A stretch of DNA of 64,000 nt from Argentina anserina (lineage: Eukaryota > Streptophyta > Magnoliopsida > Rosales > Rosaceae). The notes beneath the pieces were generated by a model that worked only from the letters and a program-made list of their open reading frames with translations, did not search any database and was not told the DNA's origin. Numbering within the stretch: position 1 is the first letter of the stretch; every line of letters starts with the position of its first letter. This document shows, in pieces, positions 47,216 through 59,339 of the stretch. A program made the position numbers and the translations under genes. The stretch is taken from assembly GCF_933775445.1 (NCBI RefSeq), contig NC_065873.1, forward strand, positions 25,172,001 to 25,236,000. Reading direction: 5' to 3'.

Positions 47216-49516
47216 CTTAGCCACTTTGAAAAATCAACTAAACAACCAAAAACCCCCAACTCAAAAATTTGTACAACTCCAAACTAATCTGAACTCAAAC
47301 TTAAACTGAGGGGCATAGTTTGAACCCAACTATCTGATACAAAAGCTAAGCAAAGCTAGGAAATGAAGTAAAAATGTGATCTTGGAGCTTGTTTCTGAAT
47401 CCAAAAAAGATGAAAAAGATTAGAGCTTTTTAGTGTGAAAAGCTTAGTAATTTGGAAGTGGGGTTTTCTGGGTATTGGGTTTTTTTCTCTTGCGCAACCA
47501 GATTGGGGAGGTACGGACGTGGATCAACATAAATGGGTCGAACATTTCTGGAAGTAAAAACACCAATGAATACTGTTCCTTCTTACCAGGAGAAGACCAC
47601 CAGGGCTCATCGTGTTCCTTCTAGACCTTCATCAATCGACGGTGGAGATTTGATCCAATCCCAGCAAGGGAAAAAAAAACCTAGAGAGACCGAAGCTGAG
47701 AGGAAGAGAGAGGATCACAGAAAGCGAAGTGGATTAGTGAGAGAGAGAGAAGAGAGACAAGATTTATGGAATTTAGAGAGGGTTTTGCGGATCGATGAAG
47801 TGGACACGTGTCGGTTATTATCTCGACATTTCTAGATAATCGGTAATAACTTTCCCCTTCTCTGTTTTGAGCAATTTACCTGATTAGAGTTTCCATTTTT
47901 GTTTGACTGTTTGGTCTTCATTAAATCTACTATTTAATTGGGTATCTACTAGTGCTAATTCATTGAAAATGTTTACTTACTTGTAGTGGAAAAATAACTA
48001 AGTGACAAACACAACGATATGAGATCAGATTTGCCTAACAGTGACTATATAATCCTGATTTGATGAATTTGCATTAATTGTTATAATGATTTTTTATCTG
48101 AATTTGTTATAATGATATGTAAGTTTAGAGTTTTTTTTTTTGAGAAATAGTTCTTAAAAGGAGCTTGAACTGTTGTGATAGTGTGGTATATATGTCTTGG
48201 TACTGAAATGGTTTGTAATACTGCCTCTGCCTTAATGAATGTTTACAATCAAAATTGACCTATTATGTAATTGAAAGAGATCAACTTTGGCTTTTATTCT
48301 TTCACTATCATTTACTCATAAACTAGGACACCTACATTCCTAACATACTGAATTATTAATTTGACAAATACCTAACTTAGTTTTGAACATCATACAACTG
48401 ATTTTGACCTTCTTTATTTTTGGTTCAGAGATTTTGACCTTTAACGTACAATGTGCGCGCTTGCCATTCATTTGTACAAATCAAATATCTCTTCTTTCTT
48501 TTTTTGGATACATCAAATATCTTTTTCTTTTTTTTATATACATCAATTCAATACAACAAACCTTCAACTATTCAGGCAGCTCGTTCCTTTATTGGGCCAA
48601 ATCCCATCATAATGCAGCCCGAAGCTACAATGAAACCAACAGGGCTGTTGATTTTAACTGACAACCCAATAACTATTGAGCATCTAACAGTAGTATTTCT
48701 AGTTTGAAGTAATGAAATAGATCTTTTGATTGAAAAAAATATAGTAGTAACCTACGTATTAGAGTGTTGAATTAAGTATTGTAATGTAACCTACCTATCA
48801 CTCTGTGTAATCGTGTCATTCTTATGTTCGTGTAAAAATGAGGTTGAATCTTGCCATCATTTTGTCAATAGTGGTACGAATTCAGATGATTACAATATCT
48901 ATCTTAAATATGATAAACACGGTTATGGCGGATTGGAGTACAGTATTTCTGTAACTAAAATAAGCTGCTAATTACGAACCAATGTAATCTACTGATCTTC
49001 ACGGCTGGACCATAAACTCCAACACGAAAACCAGATCTCCATGATCAAAGCATTTCCACGGCCAAAGGCAGACACTGTTTCGGTTATAACTACCAGTCTT
49101 GACTTGGACAAATCAGAAATAGAGCCGGATGACTGAAACTGATGGCGAGGTTCATGGCTTTTGTCACTGATCGATAGAAAAAACCAAAATGTCAAGTCTT
49201 TACCCTGGAATTTCATATTTTAGATGCGTATATCTATTCTTATTCTTAAGATGTGCACTAGATTGATTGCGTCATTAATTTGAGTGTTAGACTTTCGTTC
49301 ATTACCGAGTGATATACTATAAATGCGACTTGAAATGGTCATCTCACCAGATAGTCCCCTCCTAAGTATTACACAGATTTAAGAATACTTAACACAATAA
49401 ATTTTATCGCCCTCTTCAAAGAAATTGTCAGCAAGAAACAGTTGGCTCATCAGGAAGCTGCTTATAAACAAAGTACGTACGTAAATCCTAACAGACACAT
49501 ACGTACAGTAATCACT
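47216..49516. other. Intergenic, no supported gene
   Basis: About 2.3 kb. The 100-codon plus-strand frame at 47533-47832 is Arg/Glu-rich low complexity on the promoter side of the carrier gene. Frames at 48383-48704 overlap in two registers. None is supported. Confidence 0.4.
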
Positions 49517-49908
49517 ATGGAGGGCATGGGAGACTTGCTTTATGAGGCAGCACAAGAAGGCAATCTAGCAACCCTAACAGATTTGCTCAATCAAGATAGA
49601 CTGGCCCTCGACAGGTTTGTCGTCAATAGTTTCTCCGAGACTCCTCTGCACCTAGTGCTGCTAGGGCAACTGCGGATGAGGGAGGGACTGTATTCCATTT
49701 ATGTGTGAAACATAATCAGCTGGAGACTATTAAGACTATGCTGGAGATCATGGATGATTACGATCAATTTCTGAATGCTAAGGATGATTATGGAATCACC
49801 ATCTTGCATTTGGCAGTTGCTGACAAACAGATTGAGGTATGTAACCATGGATTGGATTGTTGTAAAGTCAACCTATTGACAAGCAAGTTAATTGCTTCTA
49901 TTAGTCCT

Positions 49909-49910
<2 letters not shown>

Positions 49911-49943
<33 letters not shown>

Positions 49944-50092
49944 CTCACACAAAAAAAAAAACAGAAAAGTAGCTGTTTAATTAGGCTGCACCAGGCCACC
50001 AGCACGCGCACACACATATATATATATACTCAGACAAAAAAAAAACAGAAAAGTAGCTGTTTAATTAGGCTGCACCAGGCCACCAGCTGTCT
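49911..50092. repeat. 84-bp tandem duplication with (CA)n(TA)n core
   Basis: Two copies of a unit made of CA repeats, TA repeats, an A run and the block ACAGAAAAGTAGCTGTTTAA, followed by TTAGGCTGCACCAGGCCACC. The block starts at 49961 and again at 50045. It lies in the intron of the decayed ankyrin gene. Confidence 0.85.
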
Positions 50093-50479
50093 CCAGTATA
50101 TAGTAGTTGTTAAAGGTTTGGATCAAAGACACAATTATACACAGGTTTTTTACAATTCTTGTGAGTTTTTGATGTTAAAACTTAAAACATCCAATGTCTC
50201 ATGTCTGGAACATCACTTTTCACTTTCATATGTTAACTAATTTGTTGGATAATTAATTACGTATTATACAATATATATATATATATTGGGATTATTTGTA
50301 AGCTAGTGAGACGTACTCTAAATAACTTGACTATATATGTCCTTCATCAGCTGCAATATCTACATACATGTGAAGTTTTATCTAATTGACTGTAAATTTA
50401 TAGTATATATACCTCTTATTTCCCTATCTAGTAGTAAAGTAGTAAAACCACCTACGTACGTAAATATGGTCGATATGCA

Positions 50480-50659
50480 TGTTGGAGAGGAGAGATCCCA
50501 CATCTAAGAAGTGACAAAGAAAATAAAGCTTATAAGTGGGTGGATAATAACCAATTGTACCGAGGCCTTTTGTGATTAAAACCCAACACCTGTGAAGTGG
50601 CTAAGTTGGGACAATATCGGTACAGTTGGTCCACGGGCCACGCTTGTCGCTGTTTAACA
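50480..50659 (+). repeat. 5' LTR of the TRIM
   Basis: 180 bp, TG...CA bounded, one mismatch to 50892-51071. Confidence 0.92.
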
Positions 50660-50671
50660 TGGTATCAGAGC
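50660..50671 (+). promoter_or_regulatory. TRIM primer-binding site
   Basis: TGGTATCAGAGC, complementary to the initiator Met tRNA 3' end, directly abutting the LTR. Confidence 0.9.
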
Positions 50672-50891
50672 GGGTCCCTCTCCAGTCGCGCCTCCAATCT
50701 GTCGTGGGCCCGAGTTGGGTGCCACTTTGTCATGGGCCCAAGATGGGTGTCATTATCATGTCATCGGAGAGTTTCCGATTGGATGGTCACCAAGTGTCGT
50801 TGGTTACTGGACCTTGGTTTATTTCGTCCCAGTACGTGGGATGTTAATATGTCACGTGCAAACTTAAAAATTAGTTGCACGTGAGGGGGCG

Positions 50892-51071
50892 TGTTGGAGA
50901 GGAGAGATCCCACATCTAAGAAGTGACAAAGAAAATAAAGCTTATAAGTGGGTGGATAATAACCAATTGTACCGAGGCCTTTTGTGATTAAAACCCAACA
51001 CCTGTGAGGTGGCTAAGTTGGGACAATATCGGTACAGTTGGTCCACGGGCCACGCTTGTCGCTGTTTAACA
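50892..51071 (+). repeat. 3' LTR of the TRIM
   Basis: Second 180-bp LTR, followed directly by the target duplication ATGCA and, 40 bp later, by the splice acceptor of exon 2 of the host gene. Confidence 0.92.
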
Positions 51072-51911
51072 ATGCATGCTTGGTAGACTAAACATGCATG
51101 GATTTCCAACTTGCAGACTGTAAGGCTTTTGCTTATGAATTATAGTGCGGAGGTGAATGCCGTAAATGCAAACGGCTTCACAGCACTGGACGTTCTCGCA
51201 CAGAGTGGTAGAGATGTGAGAGATTTTGATATTTCAGAGTGCCTACGAGGAGCTGGAGCATTAAGAACTGGTCTAGATAGAAGCACCAACAATAACCACA
51301 TCATGATGAACTTGCTCTCATCACACAGAACTACTGAATATACAGGCGCTAATAATTATAAACACAACATCAGTAAGCCGGGGCCAGTGGACTGGATTCC
51401 AAAGAGGAGAGACACATTGATGGTTGTGGCATCACTGATCGCAACCATGGCGTTTCAATCTGGTCTCAACCCTCCCGGTGGGCTTTGGCAAGACGACTCG
51501 TCGAGCCACGATGCAGGACAAGCAATTATGGCTTTCAAGTACCCTAATGAATACCGGTGTTACCTCTCTGCCAACACTATTGGGTTCATTGCCTCCCTAA
51601 GCATCATCTTGCTTCTGATCACAGGGTTTCCTTTCCAGCGCAGGTTCTTCATGTGGCTTTTAACTGGCATTATGAATTTGGCGATCACATCCATGGCTTT
51701 TACTTACGCCGAATCGATATTCATTTTCACGCCAAAAGAACAGAAAAGCAGTGTAAACAAAGTGATCAAGTATGGTATATTTGCGTGGTCCTTCGTCATG
51801 TTCCTTCTGTTGTTGCTGCATACCCTACGTCTCTGGGAAATTTTGATTGACAAGTTAATGCCGAAAAGAAGAGAGTACGTCCTGCCATCACAGATAGTTT
51901 GCCCTAAATAA

Positions 51912-52545
51912 TAACCACACCATCAGTGATATGATCAAAGCTATGTGCCTATGTATATATAATACTTACGTTTATGTGTAATATTTGGTCTCGATTTCTT
52001 ATCTGTATTGTTCCAATTTTATCAGATGTCCCGATGAGACGAGTTTCACTTTGTTCTTCATAAGTCCGCACTTGCTTCATATACGTTCTTTGTGTGTCTA
52101 TGCAAACCTGACTACCTCCTCGATCAGCTTCCATATAGCCTTGGCCATTTAGGAACCAAATGCATTCAAATATTTGCTTTTCTTGGTTCATTGGTTTATT
52201 GACTTTATTACATATTGTGCTTGACTCCTCAGGGAGCAACACGTACGTAGAGTTTCTAGATGAGTAAGGTCTGGTCCAATTTGAACGCGGAGGAGGGTGC
52301 CTATCAAAAACTTAAAAAAACTTGTTATCGCCAATTTTTTGGGAGAATTCTGCTATACGCTGCTGCATATTATGCATCAGTACTTTCATCCACAAATCAT
52401 CATCCCACACCCACTGTGCATTTTATCAAACCCTTCCTTCATCACACACAAGTGTGTGTATAATATACCCTGCTGCACAGCAAACAAACCCAATCTTTGG
52501 CACCTTAACGTGTTAACAACTTAACGATAACCAAAATATAATTAA
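51912..52545. other. Spacer between the ankyrin remnant and the copia element
   Basis: Non-coding DNA holding the second copy of the dispersed repeat (52342-52465). It ends at the copia target duplication. Confidence 0.5.
52342..52465 (+). repeat. Dispersed short repeat, copy 2
   Basis: Partner of 30140-30266 in opposite orientation. It opens GGAGAATTCTGCTATACGCT and runs to the CACACAAGTGTGTG end. Confidence 0.65.
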
Positions 52546-52550
52546 AGAGA

Positions 52551-52732
52551 TGGTCCGGGAGAATTATTATTATACTCTTGTGAGTGTCTTAGTCTAATAG
52601 GTTTCCTGTTAGGAGATAGTTAGCATCTCCGTAGTAGATTAGGACTCTGAATCCTACGGGATTGTGGTTTTGTAATGCCTATATATAAGCCCCCATATCA
52701 TTCAATAATATACAATTTTTCATCATGCATCA
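52551..52732 (+). repeat. 5' LTR of the large copia element
   Basis: 182 bp, from TGGTCCGGGAG to GCATCATGCATCA-like sequence ending CA. Shared blocks with the 3' copy include CTAATAGGTTTCCTGTTAGG and TTTTGTAATGCCTATATATA. The sequence that follows (TGTTATCACA) is a decayed primer-binding site. Confidence 0.88.
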
Positions 52733-53221
52733 TGTTATCACACACTTTACCCTAAAACCGTGAACTTTTAGAGCCCTAGAAATTTTTTTTCACCGCCGGC
52801 CGCCTTCGTCTCCGGCTTTCTTCGCTCAAGAGAAGCTACTCCCGTCTTCTACAAACCTTCAAAGGTAAATTTTTCATAAACGTTCATGCTTTTGAACGTA
52901 TATATATATATATATATATTATATCGGGCGCTATTAGCCTTATTCTTGTCTTTATTCCGACATTTCTTATAACGCCGATGAGACTATAGAGGGATGGGTT
53001 TTCCCTCTTGGTTGATGTTGTCTGTGTGACGGTTCTGGGGGAGTCACAATTGTTTTGAAAGGAAAGCTAATCGATTTTCGTGTGGTCGCCTGAGTGCACC
53101 GCTATTTTGGGTGTGATCGTGAGTACCGCCGTTTGTATCGATTTTACTTGTGACCATATACGTCACCCCTTCTAATTCCTATTATACTTGAATCTAATCG
53201 ATTCCGTATTCGTTTTTGTAG

Positions 53222-54267
53222 ATGTCATCGCCATCTCGACCGGAATTTGACCTTCTTGATCTAGAAGGAAATGAATACCACCGCTGGGTTTCAGACATGG
53301 AGCTCGCTTTCGAGAGCCAAGGGATCAAAGGCATGTTTGCCGACCCTCCTGCTTATTTCCCACCCATGGCCAAGACTCAAACTCTCATCTTCATGAGACG
53401 TCACATCCATGTAACTCTCAAGAGGTAATACTAGAACGTAAAAGATCCTAAAGAATTATGAGACAAACTACGCTTGCGGTACAACAACGTTCATGATAAG
53501 CTTCTCCCTGAATTGACTATTAGATAGGATTATATCCGTCTATTGGACTATAAGAGAGTTGATGACTTTAATCAGGATATGCTATGTCTGCAATCCGATC
53601 TTGGCACCGTTGGTGTCATCAATACCAACCTAGATTTTCTCAATAAGACATTGGACACGTTTCCAATTAACTATGAGGTTCAAGCTCATACATACCGCAC
53701 TCATGTAGAGGAATGGAAAATCCGGTCTTTCGCTAAGAAGGAGAGACATTATGAGATTCTTCTCAATAACAACAATAGACATGTTGACACTAAAAAGATT
53801 TCTACGCCACAGTCTAACTATGGGAAAGCTCATAAGCAAAAGAATCAATCAAAGAACGCTCCATATCAGCACCAAAACAACAACTCTCGTGGTGGGAGGC
53901 AATAAGGCCAGTCTCGGCCTAAGTCCAATACTTAGACTCGTGATGGTGGCGGTGGCGCACCCTCCGGGGGAGGCCGTCCCCGTCCCAAACCTCAAGGAGG
54001 TCGTGCGCCTCCTCATGCCTCCACCTCCGGTAATGGCAAGTCTACATGCTTCAAATGTGGCTCATTTAAGCACTTTAATCGCGATTGTCGCGCTAGCAAA
54101 GATATGATCAAGGCATACTCCGCCTACAAGAAGTTTCTACAACCCGAATCGAATCATGTGGATGAGGACCCTGAGATCGAGACTCATCACATCTCCATGA
54201 AGCCAGAGCCCCTTGCTCTAAGGCTAAGCCTCCGGCCGCTACTATGGATACTCCCGACTTTGATTAG
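53222..54267 (+). pseudogene. Degenerate gag of the large copia element
   Basis: The gag begins at ATG 53222 (MSSPSRPEFDLLDLEGNEY) and is broken by a stop at 53426-53428, then continues in shifted registers. At 54050-54091 a retroviral-type zinc knuckle is intact (CFKCGSFKHFNRDC, pattern CX2CX4HX4C). The end is TPDFD-like, just before TAG at 54265-54267. It would encode the capsid-forming protein of the particle. Confidence 0.82.
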
Positions 54268-55188
54268 TCGTTTTAGCTTCTTCAGCTTTATGAATTTAAG
54301 TATTGTTATGGTCGACCGCCATTGTTATTTTCAATGACTTTATAATAGTCTTTTGATTTTGGAATTAGAAGTTCATGTGTGATGTATTAAAGATTGGCAT
54401 TCAATAAAATTTCTCATTTTCTTGCTTACAAGACATCTCTTTGAAAATTTTATTTACCTTACACTTAGCATGATGATCAACGTGTGCAACTCACGTGGTT
54501 TTTAAATTGGATGTTTTTTGGTAACATGGGACTCCAATAGCACTACATTGTGAATTTGGAACTTCAAAATTGGAAAACGGACCTCGGAACGTTGAAAACG
54601 ACGTCGTTTGCCCTTGGCCGTACCCGGTTACTGTTCCGACGTATTGGCCGTCTTCCGGCCACTTTCTGGCGTTTCCGGCACCGCCATCCGGTTTTCTGTC
54701 AGCGTCCTATGTCAGACCTAAAGCTCCGGCCGTCGCCGGCCAGTTTTTTGGCAATCGGCGCCGCCGGTTTCCGGCCAGTTTTCCGATGATTTTTTCGTCG
54801 TTTCTCGTCATTTTTCCGGCATATTTCCAGCAGTTTTTGCTACCACGTTTTCCTTGTCCAAATTTCACCCGGTTTTGAGTCATTTTGACATGATTTTCCA
54901 GTTCGTTTTTCCGGTTTTCTCCAAGTCCATTATATGCACTCACCGACATTCTTTGTGTGCGTTTCCACACCATTTTTTGATGGTTTTTACCACCCTCGTT
55001 TACTGTTTTGTATTTCACTGCTTCAATACCATGTTTTCCAACTCTTTAGTTGAAGAATGTAGTACTATTGCCATGTGATACATTCGATGACATCGCACTT
55101 TGTTCTGATTCCCTTTCTTACAATATTCTATGGTATATTATATAGAATTGTTCCCGTGTCGCTGACTCTCTTAATTATCATTTTATAG
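54268..55188 (+). other. Non-coding spacer between gag and pol in the large copia element
   Basis: About 0.9 kb with no copia domain. The middle (54550-54880) is rich in CCGG/CCGGCC and TTTTCCGG motifs, unlike the AT-rich host flanks. The overlapping frames there are low complexity. Most copia elements have gag and pol joined in one frame, so a spacer of this size is a distinctive layout. Confidence 0.55.
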
Positions 55189-58100
55189 ATGTCCAACGCC
55201 GAAATCGAATGTCTAGCTGATTGCAGAACCACCCACACTATCCTACGACACATGCAGTTGTTCACGGATCTAGTGTTCTCGACTTCTTCGATGACTACAA
55301 TGACTGGCTCGAAATCCATCATTCAAGGAAGAGGCACCGCTTCTTTCATGTTTCCTAATGGTACGACTCTCAACGTCGTAGACGCGCATAAAGAGCCGAA
55401 GTCTCCCCACACCTTGCTAAGTTTTAAGGACATACGTGCCAATGGTTTTCACCTCGATACTTATGTTGAGAATGAAGATGAATATCTTTGTGTTTCCTCT
55501 AAGAAAGCAGGCCAGCGTCGCATCTTAGAGAAGATGAAGAGTCTCGGGAATGGTTTGTATCTTACATCCATTCGAATCTTTGAATCATATGCGGTTGAAC
55601 GCAACTTTTGTGATTCGGACTCTTATATGCTTTGGCATGCCCGTCTCGGGCATCCTGGACGTGATGTGATGATTAGAATTCTTAAAAATTCACATGGTCA
55701 TCCATTTTTCAAGTCCCGGAAGCGATTGGAGGATCACCTCACATGTGCACCGCACGGTGTGGCCGAGCCTGCCTCTCTCGGCAGCTCCACAGCTTTTATG
55801 CCATTCGTGGCGGCATCCCCTCCTTCACAGGAGCCTGTGATGCCTCCTGTGATTTCTAATGCCTCCATGGCGATTTCTGATGCCCATCGCTCGTTTTGCA
55901 AAGCTTGTTCTCTTGTTAAATTTCAAGGAAGTCATTCTTTTGCTAAGGCTTCGACCGAGAACATTCCATTCTTACAACGTATCCAAGGTGACATTTGTGG
56001 ACCTATTCAACCAGAATGCAGACCTTTTCTATATTTTATGGTATTAGTTGATGCATCGACACGTTGGTTACACGTCGCTTTGCTATCCACAAGGAATGCT
56101 GCATTTACTAAGTTATTAGCTGAGATCATCAAACTTCGGGCTCACCACCCCGACTATCCTATCAAATCCATTCGTTTGGATAATGCCGGAGAATTCACCT
56201 CCAAAACTTTTGATGATTACTGCATGTCTATTGGGATCAAAGTTGAACATCTTGTTCCTCATGTTCATTCACAGAACGGTCTAGCAGAGGCTACCATCAA
56301 GCGTATTCAGCTTGTTGCTCGGGAAATGGTTATGGGTACTAACCTGCCAGTCTCTGCGTGGGGATATGCAATGTTGCATGCAACGACACTTATTCGTTTC
56401 AGACCCGTGGCTAACCAAACGTTAGTGCGTACCAGATGGTAATTGGTTACGAACCCAATATTTCACACTTACGCATTTTTGGTTGTTCCGTCTATGTGCC
56501 CATTACGTCTCTACTGGGTAGTAAGATGGGTCCTCAAAGACCATTAGGTATCTATGTTGGCTATAATTCCTCAACGATTTTCCGCTACTTAGAACCAACC
56601 ACCGGAGATCTCTTTACTGCAAGATTTGTAGATTGTCACTTTGATGATACATGCTTCCCGTCGTTAGGGGGAGATGTGAATGTTATCATTCCAAATGAAC
56701 GTTAGGAATTGACGTGGTGTGTCCCCACTATGTCTCATTATGATCCCCGCATTGCTGAAAGTGAGTTAGAAGTGCAACGCATTATCGACCTCCAAAAAGT
56801 CGCGGATTTAATGCCCAACGGTTTGTAGATATTGCTAAAGTGACGAGATCGAACATACCCGCTGCAAATGTACCGGCACAGTTAGATGTCCCGAAATACG
56901 GACGTGGAAGACAAGCTCTTGGACCTAACAACGTTGGCACCGCCCCTGACAGTGGGACGGAAGCCGGCGGCGGCACCACCGTACGCCGTGGTGTTGCCGG
57001 CGCCCCTTGTGGCGACGATGTCGAGATGGCTCGGCAAGGAGCAGCTTCGGCCTTGGCTCCTCAAAGGAAAAGGGGGAGACCGATAAACTCTAGGGATTCA
57101 AAGCCTAGAAAAAACCGAATGACCAAGGCACAACGTGTCATCAACGATGAATCACTATCGTATAAAAGTTGTCTCTGATTACAGCTATGTCCATGAATCA
57201 ACTCAAGTGTTACTGTGGGATGCTATGAAACCTTGTTTGATGCCAGAGAACAACAAAATCTCGGTGAACTACACAAGTGAGCAATCGGTCCGAAACCGAG
57301 CCACTACATGCATTGATGACATTTTTGCTTATTCCGTCGCACATGAGATCATATCTGAAGACGACGTTGAACCTCGCTCTGTAGCGGAATGCGAACGCAG
57401 ATCAGATTAGCCGAAGTGGAAGGATGCAATCCAGGCAGAACTTGACTCATTAGCGAAGAGAGAAGTCTTCGGAAAGGTTGAATTGACTCCAAGAGATGTC
57501 AAACCAGTTGGATATAAATGGGTCTTCGTTCGTAAACGTAATGAGATGAACAAGATTGTGCGTTATAAGGCAAGACTCATGGTGCAAGGATTCTCACAAC
57601 GACCTGGTATTGACTATGAAGAGACTTATTCTCCTGTTATGGACATCATTACCTTCCGCTACCTAATTAGTCTGGTAGTGTCCGAAAGACTAAACATGCA
57701 GCGTATGGATGTGGTCACAGCTTATCTCTATGTGGATCTTGACGCAGATATATACATGAAAGCTCCAGAGTGACTACCTTTACCTCCATCAAATACCTCC
57801 AAACCACAGAGTACGCATGCGGTCAGATTACATCGTTCGTTGTACGAGTTGAAGCAATCCGGAAGAATATGGTACAATCGGTTGCATCGATACTTGGTGA
57901 GAAGGGGATATAAGAATGATGAACTATGCCCGTGCGTGTTCATACGAAAGACAAAATCCAGATTCGTTATCGTTGCGGTCTACGTTGATGACATGAATAT
58001 AATTGGTACTCTTGATGAGATTGAAGAGACCATGTCTTATTTGAAGTCGGAATTTGAGATGAAAGACCAAGGGAGGACGAAATTATGTCTCGGCCTTGAG

Positions 58101-59153
58101 CTTGTGCATAGGGCCAACGACATCTTAGTCCATCAGTCGAATTACACGCAGAAAATGCTTCGACGTTTCAATATGGATCTATGTAGTCCATTGTCTACTC
58201 TCATGGTCGTCCAAAGTCTAGATATCAAGAAGGATCCATTCCGTCAAGAATGATCAATTCCGTCCTAAAGAGGATGATGAAGAAGTTCTTGGTCCTGAAG
58301 TTCCATACCTTAGTGCGATTGGGGCACTATTGTATCTTGCTCAATATACTAGACCGAACATATCTTTCACAGTGAACTTATTAGCTAGATTTAGCAACGC
58401 GCCTACACTACGTCATTGGAATGGAATCAAGCATTTGTTTTGGTACTTGAAAGGTTCCCTTGACATGGGATTGTTCTACCCCTATTGCATAGAGAACACT
58501 GACACGTTATCTCCCCACACCACCGCCGTCGCCGACCCCGACCTTGCCGCATCAACGCTGTCGGCCGCCATGGCATGGAGACCGTGCACGGTGCCACGAG
58601 CAGCAACCGGTCCCGTGCAGCTCATTCCCCTGATACAAAGACTCCAAACAACTTGTTAGTTGGTTATGCCGACGCAGGGTACCTCTCTGACCCTCATAAG
58701 GCTTGTTCTCAAACCGGTTATGTGTTTACCATTGGGAATACGACGATATCTTGGAGATCCACGAAGTAAACTCTTGTTGCTACTTCCTCGAATCACCCGG
58801 AGATCATCGCTCTTCATGAAGCAGTTAAAGAATGTGTTTGGCTACGATCACTCGTTCGTCATATTCGTGATTCTTGTGGATTAGTCTCTACAACTGATCA
58901 ACCTAAGTGCATTTATGAAGATAATGTTGCTTGCATAGAGCAGACAAAGTTAGGTTTCATCAAGGGAGACAACACTAAGTATATTTCGCCCAAGTTCTTC
59001 TACAACGTTCAACAATAGAAGTTCTTGAACGTACAGATCAATCAAGTGAGTTCAGAATCCAATGTTGCGGATTTGTTCACCAAGTCTTTGCCTAAATCTA
59101 CTTTTGTGAAACATGTGAAGAGCATCGGCATGCGTCGTTTATCAGAACTTTAG
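55189..59153 (+). pseudogene. Degenerate pol of the large copia element (integrase, RT, RNase H)
   Basis: The first part, 55189-56439, is an intact 417-codon frame. It holds a protease remnant, the pre-integrase motif LWHARLGHPG (near 55632) and the integrase core with catalytic Asp in GDICGP, Asp in RLDNAGEF and Glu in NGLAEATIKR. It then shifts frame. Reverse transcriptase follows from about 57411: YKWVFVRKRN, YKARLMVQGFSQRPGIDYEE, and the active-site YVDDMNIIG near 57978. A stop lies after MKAPE (57771-57773) and another after PFRQE (58251-58253). RNase H remnants include YADAGYLSDP (near 58664) and ISWRSTK, then VADLFTKSLPKSTF. The end is TAG at 59151-59153. No single long product is possible. 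Confidence 0.88.
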
Positions 59154-59339
59154 AGTTTGGTAGACTTTAGGGGGAGTCTACATCACATGTTAATATCTTT
59201 TAAGTAGTTGGTGCATTGTGCTCCTTTTCCCTTCGATCAAGTTTTTGTTTTACTCAAGAGGTTTTTGTTTTACTTGACAAGGTTTTTACCGAGGTAACGT
59301 TGTGCGCCATGCAACCTAGGCATGCGACACAAGGGGGAG

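Larger units (their letters stand above)
50480..51071 (+). mobile_element. TRIM (miniature LTR retrotransposon), very recent insertion
   Basis: A complete 592-bp element. Two 180-bp direct repeats (50480-50659, 50892-51071) begin TGTTGGAGAGG and end GTTTAACA. The left one is followed immediately by the primer-binding site TGGTATCAGAGC (50660-50671). A GAGGGGGCG polypurine tract (50883-50891) precedes the right one. A perfect 5-bp target duplication ATGCA flanks it (50475-50479, 51072-51076). I find one difference between the two LTRs (GTGAAGTGG versus GTGAGGTGG). The 232-bp interior has no coding capacity worth calling, as expected for a TRIM. It lies in the intron of the decayed ankyrin gene, in the same orientation. 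Confidence 0.93.
49517..51911 (+). pseudogene. Ankyrin-repeat/PGG-domain membrane protein, decayed paralog
   Basis: Family of ACD6/ITN1/BDA1-like proteins (ankyrin repeats plus a four-helix PGG domain). Exon 1 would run 49517-49836 and exon 2 51117-51911. The N-terminus (MEGMGDLLYEAAQEGNLATL) and one repeat (SETPLHLV) are followed by an abrupt jump to the block GGTVFHLCVKHNQLE, which lies two or more repeats later in the intact paralog at 60273. The frame changes at the jump and a TGA follows at 49706-49708. Exon 2 is fully open and well conserved: NAVNANGFTALDVLAQSGRD, VDWIPKRRDTLMVVASLIAT and FQSGLNPPGGLWQDD, then three more hydrophobic segments. The intron carries a TRIM and a microsatellite duplication. 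As read, no full-length product is possible. Confidence 0.82.

Noticed and set aside
47533..47835. 100-codon Arg/Glu-rich plus-strand frame
   Set aside because: Low complexity, located in the promoter region of the carrier gene, no family match.
50597..50884. Two overlapping frames of 95 and 73 codons
   Set aside because: They span the TRIM's LTR, primer site and interior; TRIMs do not code.
54550..54878. Pro/Phe/Arg-rich frames
   Set aside because: Low-complexity CCGG-rich spacer of the copia element, read in two registers.
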